A stretch of 64,000 nucleotides of DNA from Streptomyces diastatochromogenes (GTDB lineage: Bacteria; Actinomycetota; Actinomycetes; Streptomycetales; Streptomycetaceae). The stretch is from positions 235,008-299,007 of the forward strand of contig NZ_MCGQ01000014.1 in the NCBI RefSeq assembly GCF_002242805.1. The letters are read 5' to 3'. The translations under genes and the position numbers were made by a program. Under the pieces are notes generated by a model. The model had not been told where the DNA came from and ran no database searches. It worked only from the letters and a program-made list of their open reading frames with translations. Positions 50,450 through 58,742 of the stretch are shown piece after piece. Numbering within the stretch: the stretch's first letter is position 1; each line of letters opens with the position of its first letter.

Positions 50450-52822
50450 GTGCGCGTAGCAGTCATCGGCGGAGGGCCCGGTGGGCTGTACTTCTCGGCC
50501 CTGGCCAAGCAGCTCTCCCCGCACTGGGAGATCACCGTCTGGGAGCGCAACGCTGCTGACGACACCTTCGGATTCGGCGTGGTGTTCTCCGACGAGACCC
50601 TCGACGGCATCGCGCAGGCCGACCCGGAGATCTACCGGGCCATGTCGGCCGAGTTCGCCCGCTGGAGCGACATCGACGTGCGCTACAAGGGCCAGGTCCT
50701 CACGTCGGGGGGCCACGGATTCGCCGCTCTCGGCCGCAAGCGTCTCCTGCAGATCCTTCAGGAGCGGTGTACGGCGCTGGGGGTGGACGTGCGGTACCGC
50801 ACACAGGCCCCGCCGGCGGCCGAACTCGCCGCTTCCTACGATCTCGTGGTGGCGAGCGACGGCGTCAGGTCGCAGACCCGGAGCGCGTTCGCCGACAGGT
50901 TCGGACCGGATCTGGACGAGCGCCACTGCCGTTACATGTGGCTCGCGACCGACAAGGTCCTCGAAGCCTTCACCTTCATCGTCGCCGAACGGGACTTCGG
51001 GACCATGCAGGTCCACGCGTACCCGTTCGACGACACCCGCAGCACCTTCGTCGTCGAGATCGACGAGGACTCCTGGCGCCGCGCGGGATTCGACTCGTCC
51101 GCCGCCCGCGACTTCGCGCCCGGGGCCAACGACGAGGAGAGCATCCGGCGGTGCGAGGAGATCCTCGCCGGCCACCTGGACGGCCACCGCCTGATCCCCA
51201 ACGGCTCCAAGTGGATCCGCTTCACCACCGTACGCAACAAGACGTGGCGCCACGAGAACGTCGTCCTGCTCGGCGACGCCGCCCACACGGCCCACTTCTC
51301 CATCGGCTCCGGCACCAAACTCGCCATGGAGGACGCCCTCGCCCTGGCGGCCTGCCTCCACGAACACCCGGACGTGCCCAGCGCCCTGGCAGCGTACGAG
51401 GCCGAACGCAGGCCGGTCGTCGAGTCCACGCAGCGGGCCGCGCAGGCGAGTCTGGAATGGTTCGAGAACATCGGTCGCTACACCGGGCAGGAGCCGCCTC
51501 AGTTCGCGTTCAACCTGCTCACCCGCAGCCGGCGCGTCACTTACGACAACCTGCGCGTGCGCGATCGTGCGTTCACCGACGCGGTGGACACCTCTCACAC
51601 GGAGCGCACGGCGGTCGGCGTGCGGGCCGACTCGGTGCCTCCGATGTTCCGGCCCTTCCCCCTGGGCGGCATACGCCTGCGCAACCGCGTCGTCGTACCT
51701 CCGACCGCCCTGTACGCCGCACAGGGTGGTGTGCCCGGGGACTTCGACCTCGTCCATCTGAGCACGCAGGCGCTGGGTGGCTCGGCTCTGGTCATCGCCG
51801 GCATGACGGCCGTGAGCGCCGACGGACGCGCCACACCCGGCTGCCCGGGCCTGTACACCGACGAGCAGGAAGCGGCCTGGCGCCGGATCACCGATTTCGT
51901 CCGCCGGCAGTCGGACACCTGCCTCGGCATCCAGCTCACCCACGCCGGACGGCGCGCCGCCACCAGCACGCCACGGGCCGACGGCCGGTGTGTCCCCCTC
52001 GGCGACAACGGCTGGCCACTCGTCGCGGCGTCAGCCCTCCCCTGGGACACCGGAAGCGCGACGCCCCGCGAGGCAACTCGTGCGGACATGGACGCCATCA
52101 CCCAGGACTTCGTCACCGCGGCCCGCCGCGCCGACCGGGCGGGCTTCGACGTACTGGAACTCCAGTACGCCCACGGCCACTTGATGTCGAGCTTCCTGTC
52201 ACCACTGACCAACCGGCGGACCGACGCCTACGGAGGCAGCCTCGCGAACCGGATGCGCTTCCCCCTGGAAGTGCTGCGCGCGGTCCGCGCCGTATATCCC
52301 CTCGGCAAGGCCCTGATCGTGCGGATCTCGGCCACCGACTGGGCCGACGGCGGCATCGGTGAGGCCGACGTGGTCGAGCTCTGCCGCGCCCTGGCGGACG
52401 CCGGGGCGGACGCCCTTGACGTGTCCACCGGAGAAGTCGTCTCCCACGAGCAACCCCGCTACGGCCGCAGCTACCAGACGCCCTACGCCGACCTGATCCG
52501 CAACACCGTCGGCGTACCCGTCATCGCCGTAGGCGCCATCTCCACCTACGACGACGTCAACTCCCTGATTCTCGCGGGCCGGGCGGACCTGTGCGCCGTC
52601 GGCCGCGCCCAACTCCACGATCCGCTGTGGACGCTCCATGCCGCGGCCGCCCAGCAGTACACCGGACCGGCCGCGCCCTGGCCGGCGTCCTGGAAGGCGG
52701 GCAGCGGCAGGCCGCCGGGCGCCCGCACCGACCGCGTACCGCCCCGCCTCCAGCTGCTCCGGGACGATCCCGCCCCCGTGCACCAGCGGTGGCTTCCGCA
52801 GCCCGCGGCGACAGCCGTCTGA
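50450..52822 (+). CDS. sdgC: Bifunctional salicylyl-CoA 5-hydroxylase/2-aminobenzoyl-CoA monooxygenase-reductase type
   Basis: A 790-residue fusion. Residues 1-385 are a class A FAD monooxygenase (GGGPGGLYFSALAK at 7, LGDAAHTAHFSIGSG near 275), and about 395-770 an Old Yellow Enzyme-like FMN domain (MFRPFPLGGIRLRNRVVVPP, QLTHAGRRA, YAHGHLMSSFLSPLTNRR). This architecture is that of SdgC and of the Azoarcus 2-aminobenzoyl-CoA monooxygenase/reductase. It hydroxylates the ring at C5 of the CoA ester; with a gentisate dioxygenase downstream, salicylyl-CoA to gentisyl-CoA fits best. The GTG at 50450 has AAGGAGG upstream. The C-terminal 45 residues are Pro/Arg-rich. Confidence 0.9.
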   Translation: MRVAVIGGGPGGLYFSALAKQLSPHWEITVWERNAADDTFGFGVVFSDETLDGIAQADPEIYRAMSAEFARWSDIDVRYKGQVLTSGGHGFAALGRKRLLQILQERCTALGVDVRYRTQAPPAAELAASYDLVVASDGVRSQTRSAFADRFGPDLDERHCRYMWLATDKVLEAFTFIVAERDFGTMQVHAYPFDDTRSTFVVEIDEDSWRRAGFDSSAARDFAPGANDEESIRRCEEILAGHLDGHRLIPNGSKWIRFTTVRNKTWRHENVVLLGDAAHTAHFSIGSGTKLAMEDALALAACLHEHPDVPSALAAYEAERRPVVESTQRAAQASLEWFENIGRYTGQEPPQFAFNLLTRSRRVTYDNLRVRDRAFTDAVDTSHTERTAVGVRADSVPPMFRPFPLGGIRLRNRVVVPPTALYAAQGGVPGDFDLVHLSTQALGGSALVIAGMTAVSADGRATPGCPGLYTDEQEAAWRRITDFVRRQSDTCLGIQLTHAGRRAATSTPRADGRCVPLGDNGWPLVAASALPWDTGSATPREATRADMDAITQDFVTAARRADRAGFDVLELQYAHGHLMSSFLSPLTNRRTDAYGGSLANRMRFPLEVLRAVRAVYPLGKALIVRISATDWADGGIGEADVVELCRALADAGADALDVSTGEVVSHEQPRYGRSYQTPYADLIRNTVGVPVIAVGAISTYDDVNSLILAGRADLCAVGRAQLHDPLWTLHAAAAQQYTGPAAPWPASWKAGSGRPPGARTDRVPPRLQLLRDDPAPVHQRWLPQPAATAV

Positions 52823-52834
52823 CAGGAGGAACGC

Positions 52835-53872
52835 ATGAGGGAACAGCTGGAGAGACTGCCCCGCTTCAAGGCGGCGGCCGTGCAGTCCTCGCCCGTCTTC
52901 CTGGATCCGGCGGCCACGGTCGACAAGGCCGTCGCCCTCCTGGCCGAGGCCGCCTCCCACGGCGCCGAACTGGTCGTTTTCCCGGAGGTGTTCATCCCCG
53001 GGTACCCCTACTGGAACTGGACCATGAATCCCGTGCAGGGCTCGCCATGGTTCGAGCGCCTGTGGCGGGCGTCCGTCGACATCCCCGGCCCGCACGTGGA
53101 CGCGCTGCGCGCGGCGGCCCGCCGGCACGGCGTCGTGGTGGTGATCGGTGTGAACGAACGAAGCCCCCAGAGCCTCGGCGTTCTTTACAACACCCTCCTC
53201 ATCATCGGCTCGGACGGCGAACTCCTCGGTGTGCACCGCAAGCTCGTGCCCACATGGGCGGAGAAGCTGACCTGGACCGGTGGGGACGGAAGCTCCCTCA
53301 AGGTCCATTCCACGTCCGTCGGCCCGCTCGGCGCCCTCGCCTGCGGTGAGAACACCAACACCCTCGCCCGCTTCACCCTGCTCGCCCAGGGGGAGCTGGT
53401 CCACGCGGCCGGCTACATCGCGCTGCCGGTCGCACCGGAGGACTACGACATGGCGGACGCCATCGCCGTCCGCACGGCCGCCCACAGCTTCGAGGGCAAG
53501 CTCTTCTCCGTCGTCGCCTGCTCCACCATCTCCCCGGAGATCGTGGACACCGTCGCCGGCGACGACGAGGACGTGCGCCGCATGCTCGCCCGCCCCCGCA
53601 GCGCACTCTCCGGGATCTTCGGACCCGACGGCCGCCCCGTCACCGAGCCGCTCGTCGACGACGAGGGCATCGTCTACGCCGACATCGACCTGGCCAAGTG
53701 CATCCAGCCGAAGCAGATGCACGACATCGTCGGCCACTACAACCGCTTCGACGTCTTCCGCCTGCACGTCGACAACACCCCACGCACCCCGGTCACCTTC
53801 ACGACCGACCCTGTCCCACCGCTTCCGTCCGACGAAACCGGCACGGCCGGCGCCACGAAGGAGGAGTCATGA
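52835..53872 (+). CDS. Nitrilase
   Basis: A 345-residue nitrilase with the catalytic triad Glu51 (FPEVFIPGYP), Lys136 (HRKLVPTW) and Cys170 (ACGENTN), and the extended C terminus typical of true nitrilases rather than amidases. It would hydrolyse a nitrile to the carboxylic acid and ammonia. It sits between the hydroxylase and the gentisate dioxygenase with ATGA overlap to the latter, so an aromatic nitrile such as a hydroxybenzonitrile feeding the CoA ligase is a reasonable inference. AGGAGGA precedes its ATG. Confidence 0.88.
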   Translation: MREQLERLPRFKAAAVQSSPVFLDPAATVDKAVALLAEAASHGAELVVFPEVFIPGYPYWNWTMNPVQGSPWFERLWRASVDIPGPHVDALRAAARRHGVVVVIGVNERSPQSLGVLYNTLLIIGSDGELLGVHRKLVPTWAEKLTWTGGDGSSLKVHSTSVGPLGALACGENTNTLARFTLLAQGELVHAAGYIALPVAPEDYDMADAIAVRTAAHSFEGKLFSVVACSTISPEIVDTVAGDDEDVRRMLARPRSALSGIFGPDGRPVTEPLVDDEGIVYADIDLAKCIQPKQMHDIVGHYNRFDVFRLHVDNTPRTPVTFTTDPVPPLPSDETGTAGATKEES

Positions 53873-54981
53873 CCGCCGAGTACGACGACGACAGGCTGGG
53901 CCGGGCCCGCGTGTCCGACACTCCCGAACTCACCGCCTACTACGGCGAACTCGCCGAACTGGAGGCCGGCGCCCTCTGGACGGTCGCCAACGACATCGAG
54001 CCCTGGTACCCGCAGCCGAAGTCCGTACCCGTCCGGTGGCGCTACGACGCCCTGCGCCCCCTGGTGTGCAAGGCGCTCGACCTGGTCAAGGCCGACGACG
54101 CCGGACGCCGCGTCGTCATGCTCGTCAACCCCGGCCGCAAGGACGTCAGCGCCGCCGTCGGCCTCCTCTACACCGGCCTGCAGATCATGGGACCGGGGGA
54201 GTCCATGACCGCGCACCGGCACCAGGCCGCCGCCCTGCGCTTCGTTCACGAGGGCACCGGCGCCTGGACGATCGTCGACGGCCAGAAGCTGAAGGTCGGT
54301 CCCCGCGACTTCGCCATCACCCCCAACGGCACCTGGCACGAGCACGGCAACGACGCCGACGACGGCCCCGTCATCTGGCAGGACGGGCTGGACATCCCCC
54401 TGGTCAACGCCATGGACGCGGGCTTCTACGAGGTCCACCCCGAGCTGTACCAGCAGCCCGGGAAGGTGATCAACTCCTCGGTCCTCACCTACGGCGCGAA
54501 CCTTCTGCCCTACGGGGTGGAGAAGTGGACCCGCCCCTACTCGCCCCTGCTCGCCTACCCGTGGGAGCCCACCTACCAGTCGCTGCGCAACCTGGCCCGG
54601 GCCACGGAGGGCTCCCCGTACGACGGCGTCATCGCCGAGTACACCAACCCGGTCACCGGTGGCTCCGTCATGCCCACCATGGGCGCCCACATGCAGCTCC
54701 TGCGCCCTGGCCAGTCGACGAAGGCGCACCGTCACACCGGGTCGGTCATCTACACCGTGGCCAAGGGCCGGGGGTACTCGGTCATCGCCGGACAGCGCTA
54801 CGACTGGCAGCAGGGCGACATCTTCTGCGTCCCGTCCTGGGCCTGGCACGAGCACGCGAACCTCGACCAGGGCGAAGACGCCTGCCTCTTCTCGTTCAAC
54901 GACTTCCCCGTGATGCGCTCCCTCGGCTTCCACCGCGAAGAGGCGTACACCGACAACGGCGGGCACCAGCCCACCGAGTGA
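53869..54981 (+). CDS. sdgD: Gentisate 1,2-dioxygenase
   Basis: A 370-residue bicupin Fe(II) ring-cleavage enzyme. The first cupin has His116, His118 (TAHRHQAAALRF) and His157 (WHEHG), which bind iron; the second has the inactive-looking but conserved AHRHTGSVIY and WHEHAN. Start is the ATG at 53869, overlapping the nitrilase stop. It cleaves gentisate to maleylpyruvate; 5-hydroxyanthranilate would be the alternative substrate if the CoA pathway starts from anthranilate. A GC-rich hairpin follows. Confidence 0.9.
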   Translation: MTAEYDDDRLGRARVSDTPELTAYYGELAELEAGALWTVANDIEPWYPQPKSVPVRWRYDALRPLVCKALDLVKADDAGRRVVMLVNPGRKDVSAAVGLLYTGLQIMGPGESMTAHRHQAAALRFVHEGTGAWTIVDGQKLKVGPRDFAITPNGTWHEHGNDADDGPVIWQDGLDIPLVNAMDAGFYEVHPELYQQPGKVINSSVLTYGANLLPYGVEKWTRPYSPLLAYPWEPTYQSLRNLARATEGSPYDGVIAEYTNPVTGGSVMPTMGAHMQLLRPGQSTKAHRHTGSVIYTVAKGRGYSVIAGQRYDWQQGDIFCVPSWAWHEHANLDQGEDACLFSFNDFPVMRSLGFHREEAYTDNGGHQPTE

Positions 54982-55080
54982 ACAGCCGCCGCACCGGGAC
55001 TGCCCGGCCCTGACTCCGGTCACCGGCGCGGCGGCGACCCACCGGCGGCGATCACGACCTGCCCCGCATCGCCCCGGCGC

Positions 55081-55121
55081 CGGGGCGGCGGTGCGTCGAC
55101 GTGAGACGCCCCGCCGCCCCG
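55081..55121 (+). terminator. GC-rich hairpin between dioxygenase and hydrolase genes
   Basis: 11-bp perfect stem (CGGGGCGGCGG) with a 19-nt loop, in the 183-bp gap after the dioxygenase gene. A smaller palindrome, GCCCCGGCGCCGGGGC, lies just before it. It may attenuate transcription into the next genes. Confidence 0.45.
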
Positions 55122-55164
55122 CTTCCCTCGGCGTCCCTTTCTCCCTCACCACCAAGGAGCTGTC

Positions 55165-56070
55165 ATGCGACTCGTGACGTACACGGTCAACGAAGACCCC
55201 GCCCGTCTCGGCGCTCGGATCGACGACCGCGTCATCGATCTGAGCGCCCTCGCCGCCCACCACGGCACGGCACTCCCGCAGGACCTGCTGACGTTCATCC
55301 GGGCCGACGCCGACGTCCACGACACCGCACGCCGCCTCCTCGCCGGGGACCCGTCCGGCCGGCCGGCCGAAGCGGTCCACCGCCTCGACCAGGTCGTCCT
55401 GCATGCCCCGCTGCGTCCCGGCAAGATCATCGGCGTCGGGCTGAACTACGTGGAGCACGTCGAGGAGTCCAGCCGTAGCCTGGACACCGACAAAGAGCTG
55501 CCGCCCCGCCCCGTCCTCTTCGGCAAGCCCGCCACCGCGGTCACCGGGCCCGGGCAGCCGATCCTGCACAACGGGGACCTCACCCAGCAGCTCGACTGGG
55601 AGTGCGAACTGGCCGTCGTCATCGGCCGCACGGCCTTCCGGGTCAGCGAGGAGGACGCCTACGACCACATCTTCGGCTACAGCATCGTCAACGACATCAG
55701 CGCGCGCGACCAGCGCCGCTCCGGCCAGTGGTTCTTCTCCAAGGGGCAGGACTCCTACGCCCCCTTCGGCCCCGCCGTCGTCACCGCCGACGACATCGCC
55801 GATCCGATGAACCTGGACCTCGAACTGCGTGTCAACGGTGTCACCAAGCAGAAGTCGAACACCCGCCACATGCTCTTCCCCATCGCCCGCCTCATCGCCG
55901 ACATCTCCTCCGGCATGACCCTCGAGCCGGGCGACGTCATCGCCACCGGCTCCCCCTCCGGAGTGGGCGCCGGCATGGTGCCCCCGGAGTTCCTCGTCCC
56001 GGGCGACACCGTGGAGGCCACCATCGAGCACATCGGCACCCTCACCAACCCCGTCACCGACGCCCGCTGA
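55165..56070 (+). CDS. Fumarylacetoacetate hydrolase-family protein (maleyl-/fumarylpyruvate hydrolase)
   Basis: A 301-residue FAH-family C-C hydrolase. The metal-binding acidic residues lie around DWECELAVVIGR (about 140-151), and the core GYSIVNDISARDQRR and the loop GSPSGVGAGM match FAHD proteins. It cleaves a fumaryl- or maleylpyruvate-type 1,3-diketone to pyruvate and a C4 diacid. No isomerase of the glutathione or mycothiol type is encoded nearby, so direct cleavage of maleylpyruvate to maleate and pyruvate is likely. AAGGAG precedes the ATG. Confidence 0.88.
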   Translation: MRLVTYTVNEDPARLGARIDDRVIDLSALAAHHGTALPQDLLTFIRADADVHDTARRLLAGDPSGRPAEAVHRLDQVVLHAPLRPGKIIGVGLNYVEHVEESSRSLDTDKELPPRPVLFGKPATAVTGPGQPILHNGDLTQQLDWECELAVVIGRTAFRVSEEDAYDHIFGYSIVNDISARDQRRSGQWFFSKGQDSYAPFGPAVVTADDIADPMNLDLELRVNGVTKQKSNTRHMLFPIARLIADISSGMTLEPGDVIATGSPSGVGAGMVPPEFLVPGDTVEATIEHIGTLTNPVTDAR

Positions 56071-56104
56071 CCTTCCCCGCCGCCCTCAGCTCCACGGAGA
56101 GACC

Positions 56105-56899
56105 ATGGCCCCCCGCACCTACCGCATCGGCCAGATCGTGCCCAGCTCCAACGTCACGATGGAAACCGAGATCCCCGCCATCCTGCGCGCCCGCGAAAGC
56201 GTGGCACCGGAACGCTTCACCTTCCACTCCAGCCGCATGCGGATGACCCACGTCACGCCCGAGCAGCTCAAGTCCATGGACGCCGACTCCGACCGCTGCG
56301 CCGTCGAACTGTCCGACGCCCGCGTCGACGTCCTCGGCTACGCGTGCCTGGTCGCCATCATGAGCATGGGACTCGGCTACCACCGCACGTCCGAGGAACG
56401 CCTGCACACCCGCACGGCCGAGAACGGCGCCCCCGCCCCGGTCGTCACCAGCGCCGGCGCCCTCGTACACGGCCTGCACACCCTCGGCGCGAAGAAGATC
56501 GCGCTCGTCGCCCCGTACATGCGGCCGCTGACCCGGACGGTGGTGGAGTACCTGACCCACGAGGGCATCGAGGTCCTCGACTACACAGCGCTCGAGATCC
56601 CCGACAACCTGGACGTCGCCGCGCACGATCCCGCGAAGCTGCCCGGCATCGCCCGCGCCCTGCGGTACGCCGACGCGGACGCCGTCGTCCTGTCGGCCTG
56701 CGTCCAGATGCCGTCCCTCGGTGCCGTCGAGGAGGCGGAACAGCTTCTCGGCAAGCCGGTCGTCTCCGCAGCGGTGTGCACCGCGCACCAGATGCTGCGC
56801 ACCCTCGGCCTGCCGGCCGTCGCGCCCGGAGCAGGCCACCTCCTGTCCGGCGCGTATGCCGAGGCGCCGACGCCCCAGCGGGAGGCGGCCACCGGCTGA
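56105..56899 (+). CDS. Maleate isomerase (Asp/Glu racemase superfamily)
   Basis: A 264-residue protein of the maleate cis-trans isomerase type. The two catalytic cysteines are Cys81 (LGYACLVAIMSMG) and Cys199 (LSACVQMPSLG), and the SSNVTMETEIP N terminus matches the group; arylmalonate decarboxylases have only one. It converts maleate to fumarate without cofactor, linking gentisate cleavage to the TCA cycle. It starts 34 bp after the FAH hydrolase gene. Confidence 0.85.
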   Translation: MAPRTYRIGQIVPSSNVTMETEIPAILRARESVAPERFTFHSSRMRMTHVTPEQLKSMDADSDRCAVELSDARVDVLGYACLVAIMSMGLGYHRTSEERLHTRTAENGAPAPVVTSAGALVHGLHTLGAKKIALVAPYMRPLTRTVVEYLTHEGIEVLDYTALEIPDNLDVAAHDPAKLPGIARALRYADADAVVLSACVQMPSLGAVEEAEQLLGKPVVSAAVCTAHQMLRTLGLPAVAPGAGHLLSGAYAEAPTPQREAATG

Positions 56900-56983
56900 C
56901 CGGTCGACCGGAGCCTTCGTCCGGCAGCGCGGCCGCAGGGGGGCGCTCGGTAGGATCGCCACCGCACAGGACGGAAGGCGATC

Positions 56984-57823
56984 ATGTCGGACAGCAGCAT
57001 CAGGCCCAGCTCGTTGATCAACACGGTCTACGGCGCCTCGCTGCGCCGCCTCGGGGGATGGATCTCGATCGCCGACCTGATCGTCCTCATGGCCGAGCTG
57101 GACGTGGACGGACCGGCAGTGCGCTCGGCGATCTCCCGCCTGAAGAAGCGCGGCATCCTGGAACCCGAGCGGCGCGGCGCCAACGGCTACCGTCTGAGCC
57201 CGGCCGTCCACCCCGTTTTCGACGAGGGTGACCGCCGCATCTTCGGCAGCCTGGAACCGGCGGACCTGGCCGACGGCTGGGTGATGGCCGTCTTCTCCGT
57301 GCCGGAGTCCGAACGGTCTCACCGGTACCAACTCCGTACCCGGCTGACGTGGCTCGGCTTCGGCAACATCACCTCCGGCGTATGGCTCGCGCCAGGACGC
57401 CTCCTCGACGACGCCCGCGCCACGCTCGACCGGCTCGGTCTCAGCGAGTACGTGCACCTCTTCGCGTCGCAGTACGTGGCGTTCAGCGATCTGCGTACCT
57501 CGGTCAGCTCCTGGTGGGACTTCCCGGCGATCCAGGCACAGTACGCCGCCTTCACCGACACCTACGGCCCCGTCGCGGCACGGCTGACGACACAGTCCGG
57601 CATCGACGCCGGCGAAGCGTTCCGCCACTACGTCCCCATGCTCACGCAATGGCGCCGTCTGCCGTACCTCGACCCCGGTCTGCCGAAGGAACTCCTGCCC
57701 GGGGACTGGAACGCGGTCGCGGCACGTCAGGTCTTCCAGCAACTGCACGCCGTACTGGCCGAGCCGAGCCTGCGGCATGTACGGACAGTGACCGGACTTC
57801 AGGCGGAGTCCGTGACGGAATGA
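56984..57823 (+). CDS. PaaX-family transcriptional regulator
   Basis: A 279-residue PaaX-type regulator with an N-terminal winged helix (about 10-75, RSAISRLKKRGILEPERRGANGYRLS) and the long PaaX C-terminal domain that senses an aryl-CoA. PaaX represses phenylacetate genes and responds to phenylacetyl-CoA, so here salicylyl-CoA or gentisyl-CoA could be the signal. It is the last gene of the aromatic block, and the shared promoter element at 48106 and 50394 is a candidate target. GGAAGG precedes the ATG. Confidence 0.9.
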   Translation: MSDSSIRPSSLINTVYGASLRRLGGWISIADLIVLMAELDVDGPAVRSAISRLKKRGILEPERRGANGYRLSPAVHPVFDEGDRRIFGSLEPADLADGWVMAVFSVPESERSHRYQLRTRLTWLGFGNITSGVWLAPGRLLDDARATLDRLGLSEYVHLFASQYVAFSDLRTSVSSWWDFPAIQAQYAAFTDTYGPVAARLTTQSGIDAGEAFRHYVPMLTQWRRLPYLDPGLPKELLPGDWNAVAARQVFQQLHAVLAEPSLRHVRTVTGLQAESVTE

Positions 57824-57870
57824 AACCTCACACCGCGCCGCGCCCCCAGTTGATAAACCGTGTAACCAAG

Positions 57871-58566
57871 TCACACCCAGCCCTTCAGGGACGCCATGAA
57901 CCCTGCCAGGTCGTCGCGGTGGACGCAGTGGCCGGTGCCGGGTACGGCCGTGACCTCGAAACCGCGCTGCCGCAGTAGTCCGGCTGTGCTCGGGGTGACG
58001 GTGAGGCTCGGGTCCGCCAGTTGGACCAAAGACGGCACCACCGGTTCGGCGGGGAGGTAGTCCCCGCCGAACCGTTCTTCCACGGCGCAGAGGAAATCGA
58101 GGTCGAAGAGAGCGAAGCCGGCCAGTTCCGCCTCGATGTCCGCTTCGGACCAACGGGGACTTGAACGCCGCACGCTCTCCTTGTCGGCGGTCTCGACCAT
58201 CGCGCGCATACTGCTGATCGCCCCAGGCGGGAGGCTTCCCGGCCGGAATCCCGGATCACTGTAGACGGCGCGCTCGGGGTGGAGCCGGGCGGCCGCCAAG
58301 GACAGAGCGAGCCCGCCGAGCGAGTGGCCGATCGCCACGTCCGCGCCCTTGGGCACGCTCTCCACGAGGTCGTCGGCCAGCAGGTCCGGCCGGTATTCTC
58401 CGCGCGGACTCAGGCCGTGGCCTCGCAGGTCGGGTGCGAACACCCGGTAGCCGCGGTCCACGAGTTGTTTCTCCACCGCATGCCAGGTGCGGTGATCGGC
58501 CATTCCTCCGTGGACCAGCAGGGCAACTCGCGGGCCGGTTCCGCTCTCGTGGACGTGGAGTCTCAC
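57871..58566 (-). CDS. Alpha/beta hydrolase
   Basis: A 231-residue hydrolase with VALLVHGGMADHRTWH (oxyanion region), the nucleophile elbow IGHSLGGLA and a catalytic His in PGTGHCVHRDD. Size and motifs match esterases and enol-lactone hydrolases; the exact reaction is unknown. The GTG at 58566 has AGGAGA five bases upstream and is preferred to ATGs further out that overlap the operator-like site. Divergent from the ABC operon. Confidence 0.82.
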   Translation of the reverse strand: MRLHVHESGTGPRVALLVHGGMADHRTWHAVEKQLVDRGYRVFAPDLRGHGLSPRGEYRPDLLADDLVESVPKGADVAIGHSLGGLALSLAAARLHPERAVYSDPGFRPGSLPPGAISSMRAMVETADKESVRRSSPRWSEADIEAELAGFALFDLDFLCAVEERFGGDYLPAEPVVPSLVQLADPSLTVTPSTAGLLRQRGFEVTAVPGTGHCVHRDDLAGFMASLKGWV

Positions 58567-58586
58567 GGCGTCTCCTGTCATAGGCA

Positions 58587-58600
58587 TCGACACGTGTAAC
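58587..58600. promoter_or_regulatory. LacI-type operator-like site, 11/14 match
   Basis: TCGACACGTGTAAC keeps the intact half ACACGTGTAAC of the consensus, with the three outer bases different. It lies between the hydrolase and the ABC transporter operon, and could extend the LacI regulon to both. Weaker than the 41 and 47 kb sites. Confidence 0.45.
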
Positions 58601-58742
58601 CAGCTTCCGCTATACATGCCGCGTCGAACAAGAGAGAACACAAGTCGTCGCCCAGTTACCTCGCATCGAGGTCAGATCTTGGGCGCTCCACCCCGACTCG
58701 ATGCACTCACCGTCGAGTTGCACGACCTCCTACGAGGTGCGC

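Noticed and set aside
48178..54981. Anthranilate rather than salicylate as the main substrate of the aromatic operon
   Set aside because: The ligase and fused hydroxylase could act on 2-aminobenzoyl-CoA, but the gentisate-type bicupin dioxygenase and thioesterase match the SdgC/SdgD route better. Enzyme assays would decide.
53737..56031. Long minus-strand open frame opposite the dioxygenase and hydrolase genes
   Set aside because: It spans the gap and parts of two real genes on the other strand and its composition is typical of antisense frames in high-GC DNA.
57853..57866. Half-site CGTGTAAC after the PaaX-family gene
   Set aside because: Only one arm of the LacI-type palindrome is present and the position is between two convergent 3' ends, where an operator would be unexpected.
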